Shown piece after piece: positions 58,609 to 64,000 of a stretch of DNA of 64,000 nt. Both the position numbers and the translations under genes were made by a program. The DNA is from an uncultured Roseateles sp. (GTDB lineage Bacteria > Pseudomonadota > Gammaproteobacteria > Burkholderiales > Burkholderiaceae_C): contig NZ_OY729424.1 in assembly GCF_963422335.1 (NCBI RefSeq), positions 5,084,001-5,148,000 on the forward strand, given 5' to 3'. The first letter of the stretch is position 1. Each line of letters starts with the position of its first letter. Under the pieces are notes generated by a model, which ran no database searches, was not told where the DNA came from, and worked only from the letters and a program-made list of their open reading frames with translations.

Positions 58609-59814
58609 ATGATGAAGATGCGTACCAAGAAGTCGGCCCTGGCCGTCGCCGCCGTGCTGCTGGTCGGTGCCGTTCTGGCCCTGGCGATTCTGCGCAGCGG
58701 CCAGCCCGAGGGCGAAACGCATGGCCACGAGGCCTCGCACGACGAGAAAGAGCATCACGACGAAGGCGCCCCGCAGGCCGAAGGCCGGGCCCAGCTCAGC
58801 GACGAGCAGCTCAAGCGCAACGGCGTCGAGATCGCCACCGCCGGACCGGCCCGCATGCGCAGCAGCCTGCAGCTGCTGGGTGAGGTCAGGCTGAACCAGG
58901 ACCGCAGCGTGTGGGTCACGCCGCGCCTGGCCGGCCTGGTCGAGGCGGTGCATGCCAATGCCGGTGACCGGGTGCGACGCGGGCAGCTGCTGGCGGTGAT
59001 GTCCAGCCAGGCCCTGGCCGACCAGCGCAGCGAGTTGCTGACCGCGCAGAAGCGCCTGGCCCTGGCCCGGACCACCTACGAGCGCGAGCGCACGCTGTGG
59101 CAGGACAGGATCTCGGCCGAGCAGGACTATCTGGCCGCCCGCCAGGCCTTTCAGGAGACCGAGATCGCCGTCGAGAGCGCCCGCCAGAAGCTGGCGAGCC
59201 TGGGCGCCGGCGCAACCGATTCGACCCGGGGCCTGACCCGCCACGAAGTCCGCGCGCCGATCGACGGTGTCGTCACCGACAAGAGCATCAGCGTGGGCCA
59301 GGCACTCAAGGATGACGCGACGATCTTCCAGCTGGCCGATCTGTCCAGCGTCTGGGTCGAGCTGACGGTGCCGGCCAAGGACGTGAACCGGCTCAAGGTC
59401 GGCGATGCTGCCCAGGTCCGGGCCGCAGCGGCCGAAGCACCGGTCGCCGCCAGGCTGGCCTATGTCGGCGCGCTGCTGGGCGAGCAGAGCCGCCAGGCCA
59501 CGGCGCGGCTGGTGCTGGCCAATCCCAGGGGCTTGTGGCGCCCTGGCCTGCCGGTCACCGTGGCGCTGAGCTCGGAGGACGTCGAGGTGCCGGTGACGGT
59601 GTTGGCCGACGCCGTGCAGTCGCTTGGTAACGACACGGTGGTGTTCGGCCGCGAGGGCCAGCAGTTCGAGGCCCGGCCGCTGGAGCTGGGCCGCAACGAC
59701 GGCCGCGTGGTGGAGGTGCTCAAGGGCCTGAAGGCCGGCGAGCGCTATGCCGCGAAGAACAGCTACCTGATCAAGGCCGAGATCGGCAAGTCCGGCGCGA
59801 GCCACCAGCACTGA
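58609..59814 (+). CDS. czcB: periplasmic adaptor of the czc system (membrane fusion protein)
   Basis: A 401-residue adaptor. An N-terminal membrane segment (ALAVAAVLLVGAVLALAILR) is followed by a His/Glu-rich metal-binding stretch (HGHEASHDEKEHHDEG). The lipoyl-hairpin-barrel order is clear: VHANAGDRVRRGQLLAVMSS, a helical hairpin, VRAPIDGVVTDKSISVGQAL, and then the beta barrel and membrane-proximal domain. It links CzcA to CzcC. It begins three bases after czcC and ends ten bases before czcA. Confidence 0.95.
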   Translation: MMKMRTKKSALAVAAVLLVGAVLALAILRSGQPEGETHGHEASHDEKEHHDEGAPQAEGRAQLSDEQLKRNGVEIATAGPARMRSSLQLLGEVRLNQDRSVWVTPRLAGLVEAVHANAGDRVRRGQLLAVMSSQALADQRSELLTAQKRLALARTTYERERTLWQDRISAEQDYLAARQAFQETEIAVESARQKLASLGAGATDSTRGLTRHEVRAPIDGVVTDKSISVGQALKDDATIFQLADLSSVWVELTVPAKDVNRLKVGDAAQVRAAAAEAPVAARLAYVGALLGEQSRQATARLVLANPRGLWRPGLPVTVALSSEDVEVPVTVLADAVQSLGNDTVVFGREGQQFEARPLELGRNDGRVVEVLKGLKAGERYAAKNSYLIKAEIGKSGASHQH

Positions 59815-59823
59815 GGCGCTCCC

Positions 59824-62800
59824 ATGTTTGAAAAAATCATCCGCTTTGCCATCGAGCAGCGCTGGCTGGTGTTGCTGGCCGTGCTGGGCATGGCCGCCCT
59901 GGGGCTGTACAGCTACCAGCGCCTGCCCATCGACGCCGTGCCCGACATCACCAATGTGCAGGTGCAGATCAACACCGAGGCGCCGGGCTACTCGCCGCTG
60001 GAGTCCGAGCAGCGTGTGACCTTCCCGATCGAGACGGCAATGGCCGGCCTGCCCCACCTCGAGGCCACCCGCTCGCTGTCGCGCTACGGCCTGTCCCAGG
60101 TCACCGTGGTGTTCAAGGATGGCACCGACATCTACTTCGCCCGCCAGCTGGTGAACGAGCGCATCCAGGAGGCCAGGGCCAAGCTGCCCGCCGGCCTGGC
60201 GCCGACCCTCGGTCCGATCGCCAGCGGCCTCGGTGAAATCTATATGTGGACGGTCGAAACCAGGGACGGCGCACGCAAGCCGGACGGCAAGCCGTACACG
60301 CTGACCGACCTGCGCGAGATCCAGGACTGGATCATCAAGCCCCAGCTGCGCACCGTGCCGGGTGTGACCGACATCAACACCATCGGTGGCCATGCCAAGG
60401 CCTACCAGGTGGCGCCGTCACCGAATAAGCTGGCGGCCCACGGCATCAGCATGGCCGAGCTGGTGCAGGCGCTGGAGCGCAACAACGCCAACGTCGGCGC
60501 CGGCTATATCGAGCGCAGCGGCGAGCAGTACCTGATACGCGCGCCGGGCCAGGTGGCCCGCATGGCAGACATTGCCGACATCGTCGTCACACGTGCGCAG
60601 GGCGTGCCGATTCGAGTGAGCGACGTGGCCGAGGTCGGCATCGGCGAGGAACTGCGCACCGGCGCGGCCACCGAGAACGGCCGCGAGGTCGTGCTGGGCA
60701 CCGTCTTCATGCTGATGGGCGAGAACAGCCGCACCGTTTCGCGGGCGGTGGACAAGCGGTTGCAGGACATCAACCTCAGTCTGCCGCCGGGCGTCTTCGC
60801 CCAGACGGTCTATGACCGCACCGTGCTGATCGACAAGGCCATCGCCACGGTCAAGAAGAACCTGGTCGAAGGGGCTCTGCTGGTGATCGCCGTGCTGTTC
60901 CTGTTCCTGGGCAATATGCGGGCGGCCCTGATCACGGCGGCGGTGATTCCGCTGGCCATGCTGTTCACCTTCACCGGCATGGTCAGCAACCGGGTCAGCG
61001 CCAATCTGATGAGCCTGGGGGCGCTGGACTTCGGCATCATCATCGACGGCGCCGTCGTGATCGTCGAGAACTGCGTGCGCCGGCTGGCCCACGCCCAGGC
61101 CGCCGCCGGCCGGCCGCTGAGCCGCGACGAGCGCTTCCACGAAGTCTTCGCCGCCGCCCGCGAGGCGCGCCGGCCGCTGCTCTACGGCCAGTTGATCATC
61201 ATGGTGGTCTACCTGCCGATCTTTGCGCTCACCGGCGTGGAGGGCAAGATGTTCCATCCGATGGCCTTCACCGTGGTGGCCGCGCTGGTCGGGGCGATGG
61301 TGCTGTCCGTCACCTTCATCCCGGCGGCGGTGGCGCTGCTGATCGGCAAGCACGTCGGCGAGAAGGAGAACCGCCTGATGGCCTGGGCCAAGCGCGGCTA
61401 CGCGCCGATGCTGGACTGGGCGATGCTGAACAAGCCGCTGGTGCTGAGCGTCACGGCCGTGTCGGTGCTGCTCAGCGGCCTGCTCGCCACCCGGCTGGGG
61501 CAGGAGTTCATCCCCAGCCTCAGCGAGGGGGACATCGCACTGCACGCCCTGCGCATCCCGGGCACCAGCCTGACGCAGTCGATTGACATGCAGCTCGAGC
61601 TGGAGCGCACCATCACGCAGTTCCCGGAGGTGGAGCGGGTGTTCGCCAAGCTGGGCACCGCGGAGATCGCCACCGACCCGATGCCGCCCAATGTGGCCGA
61701 CACCTTCCTGATGCTCAAGCCCAGGGCTGCCTGGCCCGATCCGCAGCGCAGCATCGAGTCGCTGGTGGCGGCCCTACAGGCGGCGGTCGCCAAGGTGCCG
61801 GGCAACAACTATGAGTTCACCCAGCCGATACAGATGCGCTTCAACGAGCTGATCTCGGGGGTGCGCAGCGATGTGGCGGTCAAGGTTTTCGGCGACGACA
61901 TGGCCGTGATGGAGCGCTCGGCGGCGCAGATCTCCACGGTGCTGGAAGGCGTGCCCGGTGCGGCGGACGTGAAGGTCGAACAGACCAGCGGCCTGCCTAT
62001 GCTGACGGTGCAGATCGACCGTGCCAGCCTGGCCCGGCTGGGGCTGAGCATGGCCGAGGTGCAGGAGACGGTCGCCACCGCGGTGGGCGGCCAGGAGGCC
62101 GGCGCCCTGTTCCAGGGCGACCGGCGCTTTGCCATCCTGGTGCGCCTGCCCGAGGCGGTGCGCAGCGACATCGAGGCTTTGAAGCGCCTGCCCCTCAAGC
62201 TGCCCGCCAGCGGCGGCGTCACGGCCCATGCACAGCTGGGCGACGTGGCCAGCTTCGAGCTGGCACCGGGGCCCAACCAGATCAGCCGGGAGAGCGGCAA
62301 GCGACGCGTCGTGGTGACGGCCAATGTGCGGGGGCGCGACATCGGCTCCTTCGTGGCCGACGCCCAGGCGCAGTTGCAGGCCAAGGTCGCGATGCCCAGC
62401 GGCTACTGGACGAGCTGGGGCGGCACCTTCGAGCAGTTGCAATCGGCCACGCAGCGCCTGCAGATCGTCGTGCCGATGGCCCTGCTGCTGGTGTTCGTGC
62501 TGCTCTTCGCCATGTTCAACAACGTCAGGGACGGCTTGCTGGTGTTCACCGGCGTGCCCTTTGCACTGACCGGCGGCATCGTGGCGCTGTGGCTGCGCGA
62601 CATCCCGCTGTCCATCTCGGCGGGTGTGGGCTTCATCGCCCTGTCGGGCGTCGCGGTGCTGAACGGCCTGGTGATGATTGCCTTCATCCGCTCGCTGCGC
62701 GATGAGGGCATGCCGCTGGATGCCGCCGTGCGCGAGGGGGCGCTGACGCGGCTGCGGCCGGTGCTGATGACGGCCCTGGTGGCTTCGCTGGGCTTCGTGC

Positions 62801-62958
62801 CGATGGCTCTGGCCACGGGAACGGGCGCCGAGGTACAGCGGCCGCTGGCCACCGTCGTCATCGGCGGCATCCTGTCGTCCACGGCGCTGACCCTGCTGGT
62901 GCTGCCGGTGCTGTACCGCTGGGCCCATGCGCTGGGGCTGCGGCAGGCCCGGCAATGA
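59824..62958 (+). CDS. czcA: heavy-metal RND efflux transporter
   Basis: A 1044-residue inner-membrane pump with twelve expected helices and two large periplasmic loops. The heavy-metal-efflux signature in helix 4 is GALDFGIIIDGAVVIVENCV, that is D-F-G-x3-D-G-A with E-N, which separates this class from drug exporters. Other landmarks are ETAMAGLPHLEATRSLSRYG in the porter domain, and FPEVERVFAKLGTAEIATDP. The substrate is a divalent cation such as Zn, Co or Cd. The exact preference cannot be decided from the signature alone. Complete at both ends. Confidence 0.95.
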   Translation: MFEKIIRFAIEQRWLVLLAVLGMAALGLYSYQRLPIDAVPDITNVQVQINTEAPGYSPLESEQRVTFPIETAMAGLPHLEATRSLSRYGLSQVTVVFKDGTDIYFARQLVNERIQEARAKLPAGLAPTLGPIASGLGEIYMWTVETRDGARKPDGKPYTLTDLREIQDWIIKPQLRTVPGVTDINTIGGHAKAYQVAPSPNKLAAHGISMAELVQALERNNANVGAGYIERSGEQYLIRAPGQVARMADIADIVVTRAQGVPIRVSDVAEVGIGEELRTGAATENGREVVLGTVFMLMGENSRTVSRAVDKRLQDINLSLPPGVFAQTVYDRTVLIDKAIATVKKNLVEGALLVIAVLFLFLGNMRAALITAAVIPLAMLFTFTGMVSNRVSANLMSLGALDFGIIIDGAVVIVENCVRRLAHAQAAAGRPLSRDERFHEVFAAAREARRPLLYGQLIIMVVYLPIFALTGVEGKMFHPMAFTVVAALVGAMVLSVTFIPAAVALLIGKHVGEKENRLMAWAKRGYAPMLDWAMLNKPLVLSVTAVSVLLSGLLATRLGQEFIPSLSEGDIALHALRIPGTSLTQSIDMQLELERTITQFPEVERVFAKLGTAEIATDPMPPNVADTFLMLKPRAAWPDPQRSIESLVAALQAAVAKVPGNNYEFTQPIQMRFNELISGVRSDVAVKVFGDDMAVMERSAAQISTVLEGVPGAADVKVEQTSGLPMLTVQIDRASLARLGLSMAEVQETVATAVGGQEAGALFQGDRRFAILVRLPEAVRSDIEALKRLPLKLPASGGVTAHAQLGDVASFELAPGPNQISRESGKRRVVVTANVRGRDIGSFVADAQAQLQAKVAMPSGYWTSWGGTFEQLQSATQRLQIVVPMALLLVFVLLFAMFNNVRDGLLVFTGVPFALTGGIVALWLRDIPLSISAGVGFIALSGVAVLNGLVMIAFIRSLRDEGMPLDAAVREGALTRLRPVLMTALVASLGFVPMALATGTGAEVQRPLATVVIGGILSSTALTLLVLPVLYRWAHALGLRQARQ

Positions 62959-62986
62959 ACCGGCCTCTTACAATTGGGCCGAGTCT

Positions 62987-63014
62987 GCCTCCGGCATCGC
63001 AAGGTGCCGGAGGC
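62987..63014 (+). terminator. perfect hairpin after czcA, possible terminator
   Basis: GCCTCCGGCA-TCGCAAGG-TGCCGGAGGC is a 10-bp perfect stem, 28 bases after the czcA stop. The U-tract is poor (CTCCCTCCTGTTTCC), so termination may be weak. Confidence 0.5.
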
Positions 63015-63045
63015 GCTCCCTCCTGTTTCCGACCGAAAGCCCGCC

Positions 63046-63801
63046 ATGCCCGAGAACAGCGCCGACGCCTTCGTCAAACCCTTTGTCTACGAGACGCTGA
63101 CGACCAAGGCCCTGCACTTCACGATCTCGGAGATCCAGAGCCGCATGCAGCCTCAGCGCCCCTATGCGCTGGACCTGGAGTACACGCAGACGATGATGGC
63201 CGTGCTGTTGTTCAACAGCCAGCCCGAGACGCTGACCATGATTGGCCTGGGCGGCGGCTCGCTGGCCAAGTTCTGCCATCACCATCTGCCGACGACGCGC
63301 ATCAAGGTGATCGAGATCAACCCCCACGTCATCGCCCTGCGCGACGAGTTCAAGGTGCCCCCCGACAGCGAGCGCTTCAAGGTCCGGCGTGGGGACGGCG
63401 CCGAGTTCGTGCGCTTGGCCCCCTACCCGGCCGATGTGCTGATGGTGGACGGCTTCGACAACGAGGGCCAACCCCCCGAGCTGTGCTCGCAGCGTTTCTA
63501 CGACGACTGCCTCGACGCGCTGCAGCCCGATGGCCTGATGGTCGTGAACCTGCACGCTGGCGATCGCGAGCACGACCTCTTTCTGGCCCGCATCAAACGC
63601 AGCTTCGGTGACGAGGTGCTGGTGGTCGGCGATGCCGACCGCAGCAACAGCATCGTGTTCGCCTGCAAGGGCTCGCTCGCCCGGCGCTACAAACCCACGG
63701 CCCTGCGCAGGTCCCGGCACTTCGACGCCCAGACCTGGGACGAGCTGAGGCCGGCCTTCGACCGGGTGGCAGCGGCCTGGCAGCGGCAGCGTGCGGACTA
63801 A
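63046..63801 (+). CDS. spermidine-synthase-like Rossmann-fold protein
   Basis: A 251-residue protein from ATG 63046 (MPENSADAFVKPFVYE). It has the spermidine/spermine synthase fold: LDLEYTQTMMAVLLFN, then the nucleotide-binding loop LTMIGLGGGSLAKFCHHHLP, IKVIEINPHVIALRDEF, and VLMVDGFDNEGQPPELCSQR. The putrescine-binding residues are not clearly conserved. A stand-alone SAM- or dcSAM-binding role is therefore likely, and polyamine synthesis is unproven. It ends four bases inside the opposite-strand gene. Confidence 0.85.
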   Translation: MPENSADAFVKPFVYETLTTKALHFTISEIQSRMQPQRPYALDLEYTQTMMAVLLFNSQPETLTMIGLGGGSLAKFCHHHLPTTRIKVIEINPHVIALRDEFKVPPDSERFKVRRGDGAEFVRLAPYPADVLMVDGFDNEGQPPELCSQRFYDDCLDALQPDGLMVVNLHAGDREHDLFLARIKRSFGDEVLVVGDADRSNSIVFACKGSLARRYKPTALRRSRHFDAQTWDELRPAFDRVAAAWQRQRAD

Positions 63802-64000
63802 CGGCCCGGCCGCCGCAGCCAGCCGCTGACGATCAGCAGCAGGGTCCCGGCCAGGCCGGCGAAGTTGGCCAGGGTCAGCAGGCTCATGGCCGCGCCGCTG
63901 ACCATCGCCAGGCCCTCATGCTTGAAATGCAGCAGCACCAGGGTCAGATAGCTCGCCGCGTTCTCCCCCAGGTCGGCGAACACGGCCAGCGGCAACGCCC
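63798..64000 (-). CDS. membrane protein, C-terminal part, cut by window edge
   Basis: The visible 67 codons encode two membrane helices (ASYLTLVLLHFKHEGLAMVS, and LLTLANFAGLAGTLLLIVSG) and a basic end WLRRPGR. The frame is open to the right edge, so the N-terminus lies outside. It overlaps the spermidine-synthase-like gene by four bases, tail to tail. Family not determinable from the fragment. Confidence 0.55.
   Translation of the reverse strand, partial: ALPLAVFADLGENAASYLTLVLLHFKHEGLAMVSGAAMSLLTLANFAGLAGTLLLIVSGWLRRPGR

Noticed and set aside
57343..60393. 1016-codon minus-strand open frame across the czc operon
   Set aside because: Shadow of czcC, czcB and czcA; the translation is repetitive and has no domain, while the plus-strand genes carry firm motifs.
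62955..63611. Plus-strand frame of 218 codons overlapping the spermidine-synthase-like gene
   Set aside because: Out of frame with a gene that has a clear Rossmann motif; the translation is Arg/Pro-rich shadow sequence.

Overview
The window is GC-rich chromosomal DNA of a Burkholderiales-type betaproteobacterium. The clues are a betaproteobacterial sulfate-assimilation operon, a YbiB-type gene, a 7Fe ferredoxin beside a thioredoxin-reductase-like FNR, a PEP-CTERM protein and a Bug-family binding protein. I would not name a genus. Two blocks of core-like genes flank an accessory region of about 29 kb that sits at a tandem pair of tRNA-Asn genes.

Left core (1-17121): a truncated helical-repeat protein, a DUF1993 protein, a hybrid sensor kinase coupled to an HD-GYP response regulator, and a YbiB-like protein. 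An assimilatory sulfate operon follows: TauE-type permease, sulfite reductase, DUF934 protein, APS-reductase-type CysH, CysD, CysN and a siroheme methyltransferase. Junctions from the DUF934 gene to cobA overlap by 1 to 4 bases. Next come a ferredoxin and its reductase, then a TPP riboswitch leading into a TonB-dependent receptor, which suggests uptake of thiamine or a precursor.

Accessory region (17222-46604): the second tRNA-Asn is the left junction of a small decayed element (17298-20830). This carries integrase arm-type repeats at both ends, a truncated ArdC gene, and an integrase whose catalytic domain has been replaced by part of a phospholipase-D-like nuclease. A 523-bp direct repeat, made of the tRNA 3' end plus a glutaredoxin gene, occurs at 20831 and again at 46558 and brackets about 25.7 kb. 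Inside that bracket are: (i) a row of co-oriented, defence-like genes (membrane protein, UDG-like protein, HNH nuclease, YLATT-like membrane protein, AbiJ-like protein, small membrane protein, DUF4238 protein, SIR2-like protein) with two families of repeated intergenic sequence; (ii) an intact IS66 element with an 8-bp target duplication; (iii) a plasmid or ICE-like block (XRE regulator with palindromic operators, ArdB antirestriction protein, primase-helicase, tyrosine integrase with a probable ATT start); and (iv) a five-gene operon behind a near-perfect LexA box, ending in an SRAP/YedK-like protein with a coiled-coil insert.

Right core (46605-64000): glutaredoxin, YjdM-like zinc-ribbon protein, a LysR regulator divergent from a VOC protein and a flavin reductase, a PEP-CTERM protein, a PCuAC-like protein, an M28-like lipoprotein, a LysR regulator converging on a Bug-type binding protein, a histidine phosphatase, a czcI-czcC-czcB-czcA heavy-metal efflux operon, a spermidine-synthase-like methyltransferase fold protein, and the end of a membrane protein cut by the window edge.

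The strongest candidates for undescribed biology are the repeat-punctuated defence cluster (21.4-29.2 kb), the SOS-box operon (42.7-45.3 kb) and the nested att/glutaredoxin architecture.
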